Numbered from the stretch's first letter, positions 17,229 through 28,605 are shown. The stretch is 64,000 nucleotides of DNA from Caballeronia sordidicola (GCF_000729995.1 NZ_JNFG01000029.1:1-64000); one strand, 5' to 3'. Program-made: numbers and translations. Notes: generated by a model from the sequence alone, not told the origin.

Positions 17229-17978
17229 TCACAGAACCTTGGCTTCGGTCTTCAACTTCTCGACCAGCGTCTTCACGTCCGGCACCTTCACGCCTGCGGA
17301 GCGCTGCGGCGGTTCAGCAACTTTGAGCGTCTTCAGGCGCGGCGTAACGTCGACACCCAGGTCTGCGGGCTTGAGCGTTTCCATCGGCTTTTTCTTGGCC
17401 TTCATGATGTTGGGCAGCGTCACGTAACGCGGCTCGTTCAGGCGCAAGTCCGTGGTAACCACAGCGGGCAGCGTCAGCGACAGCGTTTCCGAACCGCCAT
17501 CGACTTCCCGCGCCACCGTGGCTCTACCGTCGGCTACCGTCACCTTCGAGGCGAACGTTGCTTGCGGCAAACCAGCCAATGCGGCGAGCATCTGACCCGT
17601 CTGATTCGAGTCATCGTCGATTGCTTGCTTGCCGAGGATAATGAGCTGCGGCTGTTCTTTATCGATCAGCGCCTTCAAGATCTTCGCGACCGCCAACGGC
17701 TGCAATTCCTCAGTCGATTCGACCAGGATCGCGCGATCCGCACCGATCGCCAACGCCGTGCGCAGCGTTTCCTGACATTGCGTCACGCCGCACGACACCG
17801 CGATCACCTCCGTCGCCACGCCCGCTTCGCGCAGGCGCACGGCTTCTTCCACGGCGATTTCATCGAACGGATTCATCGACATCTTCACGTTCGCGATGTC
17901 CACTCCACTGCCATCCGTCTTTACCCGGACTTTCACGTTGTAGTCGACCACGCGTTTGACTGGCACCAAGATTTTCAT
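17229..17978 (-). CDS. etfB: Electron transfer flavoprotein beta subunit
   Basis: A 249-residue ETF beta subunit that binds AMP. It starts MKILVPVKRVVDYNVKV and contains the signature region around VTTDLRLNEPRYVTLPNIMKAKKK (about 185-210). TAGGAG seven bases before the ATG at 17978 decides the start over the GTG two codons upstream. A TATAAT (minus strand, 18023-18018) is a likely -10 for the etfBA unit. Confidence 0.96.
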   Translation of the reverse strand: MKILVPVKRVVDYNVKVRVKTDGSGVDIANVKMSMNPFDEIAVEEAVRLREAGVATEVIAVSCGVTQCQETLRTALAIGADRAILVESTEELQPLAVAKILKALIDKEQPQLIILGKQAIDDDSNQTGQMLAALAGLPQATFASKVTVADGRATVAREVDGGSETLSLTLPAVVTTDLRLNEPRYVTLPNIMKAKKKPMETLKPADLGVDVTPRLKTLKVAEPPQRSAGVKVPDVKTLVEKLKTEAKVL

Positions 17979-18105
17979 GCACACGCTCCTAAGTTACGAA
18001 TACATCATCCCAAGCCCATTATAACGAGTGACTTCCACCGCCGAATGCTTACGGCAGACTCGCGAGGTGTCCCTCAGGCTTCGCACAATCAGTAGACGCC
18101 TAATT

Positions 18106-18134
18106 TTTACAGCACGATCGTTCTATTTTATACA
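18106..18134 (+). promoter_or_regulatory. sigma70-type promoter of the alpha/beta hydrolase
   Basis: TTTACA (18106-18111), a 17-base spacer, and TATACA (18129-18134). The predicted transcript would start near 18141, so in-frame start codons before that are excluded. Confidence 0.55.
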
Positions 18135-18243
18135 TGGAATGGCATGGATGCAATCGGCGATGCGCTCTAAACGGCACATTCACGAACTTTCCGTCATGGC
18201 ATCGGGACTATCATCTGCGGAATTTCGATCTTGCCGACAGGCC

Positions 18244-19149
18244 ATGCAAAAAAACCCGCACAGCACGTATTCGACCAGCAGCATTGCCACCGCCGATGCG
18301 ATCGGCCTTCATCTTCACCGATGGCAAGCCGCCGACACGTTCCCCAAACCGCTGGCGCGAATCGCGCTGGTGCACGGGCTGGCCGAACATGCGCGCCGCT
18401 ACGACGCCTTCGCGCTGCGCCTGAATGCGGCTGGCATCGAATTGATGGCTGTGGATCTGCGTGGCCACGGCAAGTCGCCGGGCGAGCGCGTGTGGATCAA
18501 CTCTTTCGACGACTACCTGCTCGACACCGACGCCCTGCTTGATGCTGCGGACACTACGACGCCGCTCGAGATCCCGCTGTTCCTGATGGGACATAGCATG
18601 GGCGGCGCCATCGCAGCGCTTTACGCAGCCGAGCGCCTGCCGCGGAGCGGCCGGAAGCTAGCCGGACTGATTCTGTCGAGCGCTGCGCTTAAAACCCCGG
18701 CCGACGCGCCGCGCTGGAAGCTCAAGCTGGGCGGCCTGATCAGCCGCCTGATGCCACGCTTTCCCGCCCTGACTATCGATCCGGCCACGTTGTCCCGTGC
18801 ACACGGCGTGGTCGAGGCGAACCGGCGCGATCCGCTGGTGCATCATCGGGCGATACCGGCCAGGACGGCATCGCAGATCGTGGCCGCCATGCGCCGCATC
18901 GAGGCAAAACGCACATCGATCAACCTGCCGTTGTTCGTGTTTCACGGCACGAAGGACGCGCTTACCAATCCCGACGGCAGCCGCGAATTCGAAGCCAACA
19001 CCGGCTCGACCGATACCACCCTGCTGATCCTGGAAGGCAGCTATCACGAGACGCTCAACGATCTCGACCGCGATCGCGTGATCAAGGCGTTGATCGACTG
19101 GTCGCTCGTGCGTGCCGAACTTGAGCGTGGGAATTCAAGCTTGTCCTGA
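18244..19149 (+). CDS. Alpha/beta hydrolase (monoacylglycerol lipase/lysophospholipase-like)
   Basis: A 301-residue serine hydrolase of the Hydrolase_4 family. The nucleophile elbow is GHSMGG, the acid is in FHGTKDAL, and the catalytic His in EGSYHETLND. An N-terminal LVHGLAEHARRY oxyanion motif and DLRGHGKSPG are typical of monoacylglycerol lipases. The ATG at 18244 has an AGG just upstream and gives a normal N-terminus, although the frame is open to 18028. It is convergent with the HDAC-like gene, leaving 9 bases. The substrate is inferred by family only. Confidence 0.85.
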   Translation: MQKNPHSTYSTSSIATADAIGLHLHRWQAADTFPKPLARIALVHGLAEHARRYDAFALRLNAAGIELMAVDLRGHGKSPGERVWINSFDDYLLDTDALLDAADTTTPLEIPLFLMGHSMGGAIAALYAAERLPRSGRKLAGLILSSAALKTPADAPRWKLKLGGLISRLMPRFPALTIDPATLSRAHGVVEANRRDPLVHHRAIPARTASQIVAAMRRIEAKRTSINLPLFVFHGTKDALTNPDGSREFEANTGSTDTTLLILEGSYHETLNDLDRDRVIKALIDWSLVRAELERGNSSLS

Positions 19150-19158
19150 GGCAACGAC

Positions 19159-20082
19159 TTAGATATCGGCGAGCGCACGCACATGCGCGACCACGCTGCG
19201 CCCAAGCGCCGACAGGTTATAGCCGCCCTCGAGAGTGCTTACTATCCGGCCCTGCGCATGCCGCTTGGCCACCGCGCGGATCTGCTCGGTCAGCCACGCG
19301 TAATCTTCCTCGACAAGACCCATGTTGCCGAGATCGTCCTCGCGATGCGCGTCGAAACCTGCGGAGACGAAGATCATCTGCGGCTTGAATTCATCGAGTC
19401 TCGGCAGCCACATCATGTCGACGGCCTCGCGCACAGCCATGCCTTTCGTACGCGCGGGCATCGGCAGATTGACCATGTTCGATGCGTGATTGTCCGCGCC
19501 GCTGTATGGATAGAACGGGTGCTGGAAAAAGCTGCACATCAGCACGCGCGGATCGCCCGAGAACGCGGCCTCCGTGCCGTTGCCGTGATGCACGTCGAAA
19601 TCGATGATAGCCACGCGCTCGAGCCCGTGCACTTCAAGCGCGTGACGCGCTGCGATTGCGATGTTGTTGAAGAAGCAGAAGCCCATCGCGCGCGCCGGTT
19701 CCGCGTGATGTCCGGGCGGCCGCACGCTGCAAAACGCGTTGTCGTAGGTGCCGGCGATAACAGCGTCGGTCGCGGCGACCGCCGCGCCCGCTGCACGCAA
19801 CGCCGCGTGATAGGAACCCGGCGACATCATCGTATCCGGGTCGATTTCCGTGCGGCCGACTGACGGTGCGCTCTCCTTGACGAAATCGATATGCGCCTGC
19901 GTATGAACCCGCGCCAGGTCTTCTTCGCTCGCGAGCGGCGCTTCTTCACGCCCGATCAGGGTGTCGATACGGCTAGCGATCAACTGATCCTCGATCGCCT
20001 GAAGGCGCGCGGGGCACTCAGGATGCCACGGCCCCATATCGTGAAGAAGGCAATCTGAGTGGGTATAAAAGCCGGTAGCCAT
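19159..20082 (-). CDS. Histone deacetylase-family amidohydrolase
   Basis: A 307-residue HDAC-superfamily zinc amidohydrolase. Zinc and catalytic residues are in RPPGHHAEP, FDVHHGNGTE and VSAGFDAHREDDLG. Bacterial members act on acetylpolyamines or other acetylated small molecules or proteins; the substrate is not known. It is divergent from mltB and convergent with the hydrolase. Full length. Confidence 0.9.
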   Translation of the reverse strand: MATGFYTHSDCLLHDMGPWHPECPARLQAIEDQLIASRIDTLIGREEAPLASEEDLARVHTQAHIDFVKESAPSVGRTEIDPDTMMSPGSYHAALRAAGAAVAATDAVIAGTYDNAFCSVRPPGHHAEPARAMGFCFFNNIAIAARHALEVHGLERVAIIDFDVHHGNGTEAAFSGDPRVLMCSFFQHPFYPYSGADNHASNMVNLPMPARTKGMAVREAVDMMWLPRLDEFKPQMIFVSAGFDAHREDDLGNMGLVEEDYAWLTEQIRAVAKRHAQGRIVSTLEGGYNLSALGRSVVAHVRALADI

Positions 20083-20392
20083 GATGGGTTGCGCAGCCGG
20101 GCGAGCCGTGCCGCGTGTCTCTTATGGTTCAGATGTTCTTGTCGGTCGCGGTACTCGCCCCTTCCTGCCGCGCGCCAGTTAGCGGCCGAACGCCGCACCG
20201 CGCGGGTTCTTGTTAAGTTACCACATTGGAAATGGCGCGGCCGGCCGGCAACTGCTTTTGCAGCGTCCAAGCCCGCTCGCAGCGGCTTTCAGGATAGCCT
20301 CGAAAACGCGTCGGTTATACTGATCCGACTCCCGTATGCCCTGCGCGTTTTTCCTGCGCGCCTCGCGTTACATCGCCACATTTACGCACACT
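20083..20392. other. Divergent intergenic region HDAC / mltB
   Basis: 310 bases between divergent starts. A TATACT at 20316-20321 is a plausible -10 for mltB without a clear -35. I see no RNA gene or convincing ORF. Confidence 0.4.
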
Positions 20393-21565
20393 ATGAACTT
20401 CAAGTTTGCTTCGACCGTCTTGCCTCTTTCGGCGCGAACCGCGCGCCGTGCCTCAGTCGCCGCCCTTGTTTGCGCGCTTGGCACACTCAGTATCGGCCAG
20501 GCAGTTGCGCAATCCCAGCCGCAATCCGCACCCGCGCAAGGGCAGATGTTCGAAGAGGAGATCATTCCGCAGCGTTACGCGAACAATCCGAATGTGGACG
20601 CGTTCATCAACGACCTCGTTGCGCGTTATGACTTCGATTCCGCTGCCTTGCACGACCTGTTCAATCGCGTGAGTTATTCGGCGACAGCCGTGAAGCTGGT
20701 CCTGCCCTCGCCTACGCCCGCCACGAAGAACTGGCGCGCCTATCAGGCGCGTTTCGTGGAGCCGGTGCGTATTGCCGCCGGCGTGAAATTCTGGCGCGCG
20801 AACCAGGCCGCTTTGCAACGGGCGTCGGATCAGTACGGCGTGCCGCCTGAGGCGATTGTCGGGATCATTGGTGTGGAAACCATCTATGGCAAGTACATGG
20901 GCAACTTCCGCGCGCTCGATGCACTGACCACGCTGACCTTCGATTACCCCGATACGCCGAACCGCGCCGAACGCCAGGCGACGTTCCGCAAGAATCTCGA
21001 GGATTTGCTGGTCTGGACACACGACCAGCAGATCGATCCAACCACCGTGCTCGGTTCGTACACGGGCGCCATCGGCATTCCGCAATTCCTGCCGAGCAGC
21101 ATCGTGCAGTACGCGGTAGATTTCGACGGCAACGGGCACATCGATTTGCGGACCAGTCCCGCCGATGCCATCGGCAGTGTCGCGAACTATCTGAAGCAGC
21201 ACGGCTGGGAATCGGGACGGCCTGTGGTCTGGAAGATTGCCGGCGACACCGGCAGCCAGGGCATTGCGCAAGCCGCAGCGGACGGTCAGCCCGAGCCACA
21301 CTGGTCGCTCGCGCAGCTCACGAAAGCCGGCATGCTGATGAGCGAGCCGGGGCTCAACACCGAAGCGCAAGCGGGTACGCCGGTGACGGTCGTCGACTTG
21401 CCAACGCCGGGCCGCGCGACCGAATACACGCTCGGCTTGAAGAACTTCTACGTGCTTACGCGCTACAACCGGAGTTTTTTCTATGCGCTCGCCGTGTATC
21501 AGCTTGGCGAAGCGGTGAAAGCGCAGATGGCCGCGGGAAATGCCGGCGTTTCAGCATCGCAATGA
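20393..21565 (+). CDS. mltB: Lytic murein transglycosylase B
   Basis: A 390-residue exported protein. The signal region is RASVAALVCALGTLSIGQAVAQ (about 17-38). There is no lipobox Cys, so it is probably soluble periplasmic rather than a lipoprotein like E. coli MltB. The catalytic Glu is in the GIIGVETIYGKYMGNF segment, and the SLT_2 region continues with GSYTGAIGIPQFLPSS. It cleaves peptidoglycan glycan strands to 1,6-anhydro products. The ATG at 20393 is preferred to the upstream 20336 because it gives a proper signal peptide. Confidence 0.93.
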   Translation: MNFKFASTVLPLSARTARRASVAALVCALGTLSIGQAVAQSQPQSAPAQGQMFEEEIIPQRYANNPNVDAFINDLVARYDFDSAALHDLFNRVSYSATAVKLVLPSPTPATKNWRAYQARFVEPVRIAAGVKFWRANQAALQRASDQYGVPPEAIVGIIGVETIYGKYMGNFRALDALTTLTFDYPDTPNRAERQATFRKNLEDLLVWTHDQQIDPTTVLGSYTGAIGIPQFLPSSIVQYAVDFDGNGHIDLRTSPADAIGSVANYLKQHGWESGRPVVWKIAGDTGSQGIAQAAADGQPEPHWSLAQLTKAGMLMSEPGLNTEAQAGTPVTVVDLPTPGRATEYTLGLKNFYVLTRYNRSFFYALAVYQLGEAVKAQMAAGNAGVSASQ

Positions 21566-21601
21566 CGTAGCCGTCGGGCGCTTTTGACCGGCGCACTATG
21601 C

Positions 21602-21629
21602 AAAAAGCCCGGTAGATACCGGGCTTTTT
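21602..21629. terminator. Bidirectional terminator mltB / cysM
   Basis: Stem AAAAAGCCCGGT / ACCGGGCTTTTT with a 4-base loop between the convergent genes; the T run continues two more bases. Confidence 0.92.
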
Positions 21630-21651
21630 TTGTTCTGACTGAAGTTACGTC

Positions 21652-22554
21652 TCAGGCCGGGAACACACCCGTCGACAAATAACGATCCCCGCGATCGCAG
21701 ACGACGAACACGATGGTCGCGTTCTCGACCTGGCGCGCCACGCGCAACGCCACTTCGCATGCGCCCGCCGCGGAAATCCCGCAAAAAATGCCTTCCACCG
21801 ATGCCAACCTCCGCGCCATTGCTTCGGATGCGGCCTGGCTGACACTTTCCGTGCGGTCCACGCGGCTGCGATCGAAGATTTTCGGCAGATAGGCTTCGGG
21901 CCACTTGCGGATGCCGGGGATGCGCGAGCCCTCTTCCGGCTGCGCCCCGACGATCTCGATGTTCTCGTTCTTTTCTTTCAGGTATCGCGACACGCCCATG
22001 ATGGTGCCGGTCGTGCCCATGGCGGAAACGAAATGCGTGATGCGGCCTTCGGTGTCGCGCCAGAGTTCCGGACCGGTAGTCTCGTAGTGCGCGAGCGGGT
22101 TATCCGGGTTCGCAAACTGGTCGAGGATGATGCCCTTGCCATCGCGCTGCATTTGCTCAGCGAGATCGCGAGCGTACTCCATGCCGCCGGTGACGGGTGT
22201 GAGCACGATTTGCGCGCCGTAGGCCGCCATGCTTTGCCGACGTTCGATCGACAGGTCTTCCGGCATGAGAAGCACCATCTTGTAGCCACGAATGGCGGCA
22301 GCCATGGCTAGCGCAATACCAGTATTACCGCTCGTTGATTCAATCAGCGTGTCGCCGGGCTTGATGCGGCCGCGCTCTTCCGCCTTCTTGATCATCGAAA
22401 GTGCCGGACGGTCCTTCACGGAACCCGCCGGGTTGTTGCCCTCGAGCTTGCCGAGGATCACGTTGTTGCGGCTGCGGATTTCATCGTCCGGGATGCGGAC
22501 TAGTTGCACCAGCGGCGTATTGCCGATAGTGTCTTCGATAGTCTTGTAAGCCAT
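21652..22554 (-). CDS. cysM: Cysteine synthase B
   Basis: A 300-residue PLP enzyme of the O-acetylserine sulfhydrylase family. The PLP lysine is K47 in NPAGSVKDRPA, the phosphate loop is in STSGNTGIAL, and substrate recognition is in the SAMGTTGTIMG segment. The CysM subtype is favoured over CysK by the KLEGNNPAGSVKDR context and the short C-terminus, so it can use thiosulfate as well as sulfide. It stands alone. Confidence 0.93.
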   Translation of the reverse strand: MAYKTIEDTIGNTPLVQLVRIPDDEIRSRNNVILGKLEGNNPAGSVKDRPALSMIKKAEERGRIKPGDTLIESTSGNTGIALAMAAAIRGYKMVLLMPEDLSIERRQSMAAYGAQIVLTPVTGGMEYARDLAEQMQRDGKGIILDQFANPDNPLAHYETTGPELWRDTEGRITHFVSAMGTTGTIMGVSRYLKEKNENIEIVGAQPEEGSRIPGIRKWPEAYLPKIFDRSRVDRTESVSQAASEAMARRLASVEGIFCGISAAGACEVALRVARQVENATIVFVVCDRGDRYLSTGVFPA

Positions 22555-22734
22555 AGCGGTCGTGGGGTTGCTGCGGTCGATAAGCTATTGATTGTAGCCC
22601 AGCGGGTTTCCGGGTGCCGGGCGGCCCTATTGGACGGAGGGGATGAAGCGCCGGCGATTTGGAAGGCTGCAGGCTGGTCAGCGAAGGAAAGCGCATCAAG
22701 TCGGCCAGCGCGCCGACCGATGCGCCATACCACC

Positions 22735-23076
22735 TTACTTCTTGACGACGACTGCGCCGGCAGCCGGCTTGGCGCCGGGTTTAGGCGCGCCGCCTGCAAC
22801 CGCCGCAGGCGTTGCGCCCGGTCCAATGGACAGCCCTTCAGCCTGCAAGCGCTCGACTGTCTTGCCGCCCATGCCTTTGACGCGTTTGCTCAACTCGGCC
22901 GCGTCTTTAAACGGACCATGTGCTTCGCGTTCATCGAGAATGGCTTTCGCCTTGGCCGGTCCAATGCCCTTGATGCCGCGTAACGCATCGGAATTGGCGC
23001 TGTTGATATCCACGGCAGCAAACGCCGAACCAATCGATACAGCGAGCGTGAACGCCGCGAGAAGTTTCTTGATCAT
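22735..23076 (-). CDS. Exported ComEA-like helix-hairpin-helix protein
   Basis: A 113-residue protein. A signal peptide (MIKKLLAAFTLAVSIGSAFA) precedes a helix-hairpin-helix domain with VDINSANSDALRGIKGIGPAKA, a DNA-binding ComEA-type fold. A low-complexity Ala/Gly/Pro/Lys tail ends it. Competence ComEA binds incoming DNA in the periplasm, but this short form is common in Burkholderia and its role is not proven. GGGAG precedes the ATG at 23076, which rejects the longer open frame to 23172. It lies downstream of hldD. Confidence 0.85.
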   Translation of the reverse strand: MIKKLLAAFTLAVSIGSAFAAVDINSANSDALRGIKGIGPAKAKAILDEREAHGPFKDAAELSKRVKGMGGKTVERLQAEGLSIGPGATPAAVAGGAPKPGAKPAAGAVVVKK

Positions 23077-23150
23077 GTGAGTCTCCCTTGAAAACCGGTC
23101 CGCGAAAATTGCTGACCGGGAGACCCAGTGTATGAAGATAACGAACCCTT

Positions 23151-24143
23151 TTATAGCTGACCGAATAGCCAACGCACGTAGCGATCGACCCCTTCCTGAA
23201 CCGTCAGGAACGGTGCGTCATACCCGGCCTCGCGCAACTTCGACTGATTCGCCTGCGTGAAGCACTGGTACTTGCCGCGCAACGCGTCGGGGAACGGAAT
23301 GTATTCGATCAACCCGCGCTGCACCAGCTCCGCCAGCGACAACGGCGCTTCGCCATCAATTGCCCGCAGCGAGTTCACCACCGTGGACGCAATGTCGTTG
23401 AATGGCTGCGCACGCCCCGTACCCAGGTTGAAAATACCCGATGTCTCCGGATGATCGAAGAAGTGCAGATTGACCTTCGTCACGTCTTCCACCGACACGA
23501 AGTCTCGCGTCTGCTCGCCCGCACCATACCCGTTGTATTCACCGAACAGCTTGACCTTGCCCTCGGCGCGGAACTGGTTGAAGTTGTGGAACGCAACGGA
23601 CGCCATGCGTCCCTTGTGATTCTCGCGCTGCCCGTACACGTTGAAATAGCGGAAACCGGCAATCTGGGTGCGCGCTTTCGGCAGGATCTGGCGCACGATC
23701 TGATCGAAGAGAAATTTCGAATAGCCGTACACGTTCAACGGCTTCTCAACGTCGCGACGCTCAACGAACTCACTCGATCCGCCATACACCGCCGCCGACG
23801 ATGCATACAGGAACTGCACACCCTGCGCGAGGCACGTGTCCAGCACGTCGCGGCTATAGCGGAAGTTGTTTTCCATCATGTAGCGGCCGTCGGTTTCCAT
23901 GGTGTCTGAGCACGCGCCTTCATGGAAAATGGCCCTGACCTTGCCGAAATCGCCGCGTTTAAAGCGCGCGACGAACTCGGTCTTGTCGAGGAAATCGTCG
24001 ACTTCGCAATCGACCAGGTTCTTGAATTTGTCGGCGCGCGTGAGGTTGTCGACGGCGATCACACGTTGCTCGCCACGCTCGTTGAGCGCCTTGACGATGT
24101 TGCTGCCGATAAACCCGGCCGCGCCGGTAACGATGATTGTCAT
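23151..24143 (-). CDS. hldD: ADP-L-glycero-D-manno-heptose-6-epimerase
   Basis: A 330-residue extended SDR (NAD(P)-dependent) enzyme that makes ADP-L-glycero-D-manno-heptose for the LPS inner core. The dinucleotide motif is GAAGFIGSN near residue 8, and the catalytic YGYSKFLFD holds the Tyr-xxx-Lys pair. RYFNVYGQRE is also conserved. The ATG at 24143 is the usual start, 7 bases after the hldA stop; the open frame to 24329 lies antisense-like within hldA. It follows ugd-hldA in one operon. Confidence 0.96.
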   Translation of the reverse strand: MTIIVTGAAGFIGSNIVKALNERGEQRVIAVDNLTRADKFKNLVDCEVDDFLDKTEFVARFKRGDFGKVRAIFHEGACSDTMETDGRYMMENNFRYSRDVLDTCLAQGVQFLYASSAAVYGGSSEFVERRDVEKPLNVYGYSKFLFDQIVRQILPKARTQIAGFRYFNVYGQRENHKGRMASVAFHNFNQFRAEGKVKLFGEYNGYGAGEQTRDFVSVEDVTKVNLHFFDHPETSGIFNLGTGRAQPFNDIASTVVNSLRAIDGEAPLSLAELVQRGLIEYIPFPDALRGKYQCFTQANQSKLREAGYDAPFLTVQEGVDRYVRWLFGQL

Positions 24144-24150
24144 GATGGTT

Positions 24151-25132
24151 TTAGGCGAAAAGTTCGTTGTAGTCGACAGTCGCCGTACCGAGCTTCCCGA
24201 CGACGATTCCCGCTGCACGGTTGGCGTAAGCAATGCAGTCCACCAGCGGCACACCCGCGCCCAGCATGGTTGCAACGGTTGCAATGACCGTGTCGCCGGC
24301 ACCCGAAACATCATACACTTCGCGTGCATCGGCCTGCGTGTGGATCACCCGGTCGGCGGTAAAGAGCGTCATGCCCTCTTCCGATCGCGTCAGCAGCAAC
24401 GCGCTGAGATCGAGCGATTCGCGCAGCGCCGTGACACGCGCGAGCAGGTCTTCTTCCGAGCTCCAGCGCCCGACCACTTCACGCAATTCCGCGCGGTTCG
24501 GCGTGATCAACGTCGCGCCCCGATACCGATCCCAGTCGTCACCCTTCGGGTCGACAAGCACCGGTTTGCCGGCCCGCTTCGCGTCCGCGATCATTTGCGT
24601 CACATGCGTCAGACCGCCCTTCGCGTAATCCGACATCAGGATCACATCATGTTGCGGCAAGAGCGTTTCGAACCGGGCGAGACACGCGCTCAGGACTTCA
24701 TGCGTCGGCGTATTTTCGAAGTCGACTCGCAACAGTTGTTGCTGCCGCGACAGCACGCGCAGTTTGATAGTCGTGAGCAACGCGGGATCGCGTTCGAGGA
24801 ACCCGGTGACCCGGCTCTCGCCCAGCAATTCCACAATGCGTTCGCCTGGCTCATCGTGTCCGACCACGCACAGCAAGCCTGCCTGCGCGCCGAGCGCCGC
24901 CGCGTTGCGCGCCACGTTCGCCGCGCCCCCAAGCCGGTCTTCTTGCCGCTGTACATGCACGACCGGCACAGGCGCTTCGGGGGAAATACGGTTCACATCG
25001 CCGAACCAGTAGCGGTCGAGCATCACGTCGCCAACCACCAGCACGCGCGCCGCCGCAATGCGCGCGCGCGGAACCGGTGGAACGGGAGCGTGTCCGGCGA
25101 CTGCAGGCACCGCGACGGCGGCCGCCGCTGCG

Positions 25133-25155
<23 letters not shown>
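24151..25155 (-). CDS. hldA: D-glycero-beta-D-manno-heptose-7-phosphate kinase (RfaE domain I)
   Basis: A 334-residue PfkB-family kinase that phosphorylates heptose-7-phosphate at C1. The N-terminal VLVVGDVMLDRYWFG and the C-terminal DVSGAGDTVIATVATML (anion hole with catalytic Asp) are visible. It has the kinase domain only, and no nucleotidyltransferase domain follows, so the adenylyltransferase (HldC) must be encoded elsewhere. The first 23 bases overlap the ugd 3' end, indicating translational coupling. The Ala/Pro-rich first 30 residues are unusual. Confidence 0.92.
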
Positions 25156-26524
<1,369 letters not shown>

Positions 26525-26664
26525 AAGCGTTCCGGAGAGACCGGTGATAGTCGTTGGATCAGGCTAAAACAGCCGCGGAGCCCGATGGTGTCAACCGTTG
26601 CGGATCCTGAATGAGCCGGGCCACACGGGCCGCGCGCCGGTCCGTGCTCACACGCAAGCCCCGT

Positions 26665-27840
26665 TCAGACGGATGCGGTGATCGGCTCGACGCGGCGTGG
26701 CGCATAGGTTTCCCAGCCGCTGCAGCCAGGACATTGCCAGTAAAAAAGACGCGCGCGGAAACCGCAATTCTGGCACGTGTAGCGCGGCAGGTTCTTGGTC
26801 CGCTGTTTGACGAGCGTGCGCATCAGTTCGAGTTCGCTGCGACGGGGCTCCTCGGCCGTCGCCACTTGCGCTTCCAGTAGCCGCGTCATGCCGGCGACAT
26901 TCGGCGATGTCTGCATCTGGTGCCGGGCAAGCGCGTGGGCTGCGTCCATCCCGCGCAATTGCGAGACGTGCTTGAACGCCACGTCGAGCAGATCGTTCGA
27001 CGGATAGCGATTCACGTAATCAACCAGCAGGTCGACGCCTTCAGCCGTACGGCCGAGTTGTTCGTAAGCCTGGACCAGCTTTTCAGCCACCAGCGGCAGA
27101 TAAGCCGCATTCTGCTCTTCCACACGACGCCAGCACGCAATGGCTGCCTCCAGATCGCCCCCGGCGGCATCCACGTCGCCAACCAGGATAGTCGCCCGCA
27201 CGTTGTCGGGATTGGCCGCGAGCGCGAGCTTCAGCTCCGCGCGGGCGTCTTCCGGGTTCTTGCGCTGCAACGCTTCTTGCGCGAGTTCGCAATGGAACTG
27301 GGCGACCTCTTTCTCAAGCGCCGCCGCGCCCATTTCCTTGATTCGGCCAGCGGTTGCAATCGACTTGTTCCAGTCTTTCTCGATCTCGTAGATGGTCAGC
27401 AACGCCCGTTGCGCGCCGAGCGCATATTCGCCCGTTTCGAGCGACCGAAACGTTTCCTCGGCGCGATCCAGCAGACCCGCCTTCAGGAAATCCTGGCCAA
27501 GTTCGAACAGCGCGTGATCGCGTTCGGCGACGGGCAGATCGGCGCGGCCCAGCAGGTTCTGATGCACGCGAATGGCCCGGTCCGTCTCACCGCGGCGGCG
27601 AAACAGGTTGCCGAGCGCAAAGTGCAATTCGATGGTTTCAGGATCGAGCTTCGCAACTTCGATAAAGGCGTCGATGGCCTTGTCGTGTTGCTCGTTCAGC
27701 AGGAAATTGAGGCCGCGAAAATACGAGCGCGGCAGATTCGCGTTTTCGGACAGCAGCGTTTTCAGGTCATAGCGGGATGCAATCCAGCCGAGAGCAAACG
27801 CGACCGGAATGACAAGCAGCCACCAGAAGTCTAGATCCAT
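26665..27840 (-). CDS. lapB: Lipopolysaccharide assembly protein LapB
   Basis: A 391-residue inner-membrane protein (YciM). An N-terminal membrane helix (FWWLLVIPVAFALGWIA, about 4-21) precedes TPR repeats from about 45 to 330. A rubredoxin-like zinc site (CQNCG and CPGC) lies near 355-375. In E. coli it recruits FtsH to degrade LpxC and so balances LPS and phospholipid. It sits directly after lapA as in most beta- and gamma-proteobacteria, and upstream of the LPS-sugar gene ugd. Length and architecture match E. coli LapB. Confidence 0.95.
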   Translation of the reverse strand: MDLDFWWLLVIPVAFALGWIASRYDLKTLLSENANLPRSYFRGLNFLLNEQHDKAIDAFIEVAKLDPETIELHFALGNLFRRRGETDRAIRVHQNLLGRADLPVAERDHALFELGQDFLKAGLLDRAEETFRSLETGEYALGAQRALLTIYEIEKDWNKSIATAGRIKEMGAAALEKEVAQFHCELAQEALQRKNPEDARAELKLALAANPDNVRATILVGDVDAAGGDLEAAIACWRRVEEQNAAYLPLVAEKLVQAYEQLGRTAEGVDLLVDYVNRYPSNDLLDVAFKHVSQLRGMDAAHALARHQMQTSPNVAGMTRLLEAQVATAEEPRRSELELMRTLVKQRTKNLPRYTCQNCGFRARLFYWQCPGCSGWETYAPRRVEPITASV

Positions 27841-27931
27841 GCGAATTCTTGAAAAGGGTTAAGGGCCGGCGCGAAGTGCCGGAAGCAGGCACCCGGCCGC
27901 GCTGGCACGGGGCCGGTCAGCGCATGGCCCG

Positions 27932-28225
27932 TCAGATCAGTGGCGGCATAGGCGGTTCCATCGGCACGACGGGAACATCGCGCGCCACGCGCACTTCGCG
28001 TTTGAGCCGGGCATTTTCCATCCGCAGGCGAAACAACGACGGCAGCGACGACAACAGCCCAGCAACCAAGCCGACGACAAAAAACGCGAGGCCGATCAGG
28101 ATCAGCGGTGCTTGCCAGAAGTAGCCAGCGAGAAAATTGAGCGTCGCACTTTGCGTATTGGCCAACGCCAGCACGAGCAGGAGCACGAAAACCAGTACAC
28201 GGATCAGCCAGACAAAAAATTTCAT
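27932..28225 (-). CDS. lapA: Lipopolysaccharide assembly protein LapA (DUF1049)
   Basis: A 97-residue membrane protein with two helices (about 3-22 and 38-62) and a short charged cytoplasmic tail, typical of LapA/YciS. The longer open frame to 28486 has no coding features before the ATG at 28225, so that start is chosen. It is transcribed with lapB. Confidence 0.9.
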   Translation of the reverse strand: MKFFVWLIRVLVFVLLLVLALANTQSATLNFLAGYFWQAPLILIGLAFFVVGLVAGLLSSLPSLFRLRMENARLKREVRVARDVPVVPMEPPMPPLI

Positions 28226-28605
28226 AAGGGTCTCTTTGACGGCAATAGCGGAACGACGCAAGAGGCAACGCGGGCGGCGGGTATAACACCGATATCCACG
28301 AGGGACGCAATGCGCGGGCCACGCTGCCCTTGGTCGTTGGCGTCCGGTATTGTAATTGAAGCGTATGAGGCAATGCGCAACGGCTTGGACGTTAGGCCGA
28401 TCGGCAGGGCGTTTGCGGGAGTTTACCGCTCCACGGTAACGCGAAAAATAACAATGACGAACGACCGTGCAAAACTGTAGCGCCACCAGCGCACGTTCGG
28501 CCCGGGCATAAAAAAAGCACCCTTGCGGGTGCTTTTTCCGGTCATTTGCCTATGGCAGACTGCGGCGCGAGGCGGGATGAACTCGGGAATGAACTCAGAC
28601 GTCGG
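28226..28605. other. ihfB-lapA intergenic region
   Basis: 380 bases holding the ihfB terminator (28510-28541) and presumably the lapAB promoter. TACAAT on the minus strand (28354-28349) is a candidate -10 without a well-spaced -35. No convincing ORF. Confidence 0.5.
28510..28541 (-). terminator. Intrinsic terminator after ihfB
   Basis: On the minus strand, stem GCACCC / GGGTGC with a GCAA loop and a T7 tail. It is almost the same stem as the rplS terminator at 6583-6609. Confidence 0.9.
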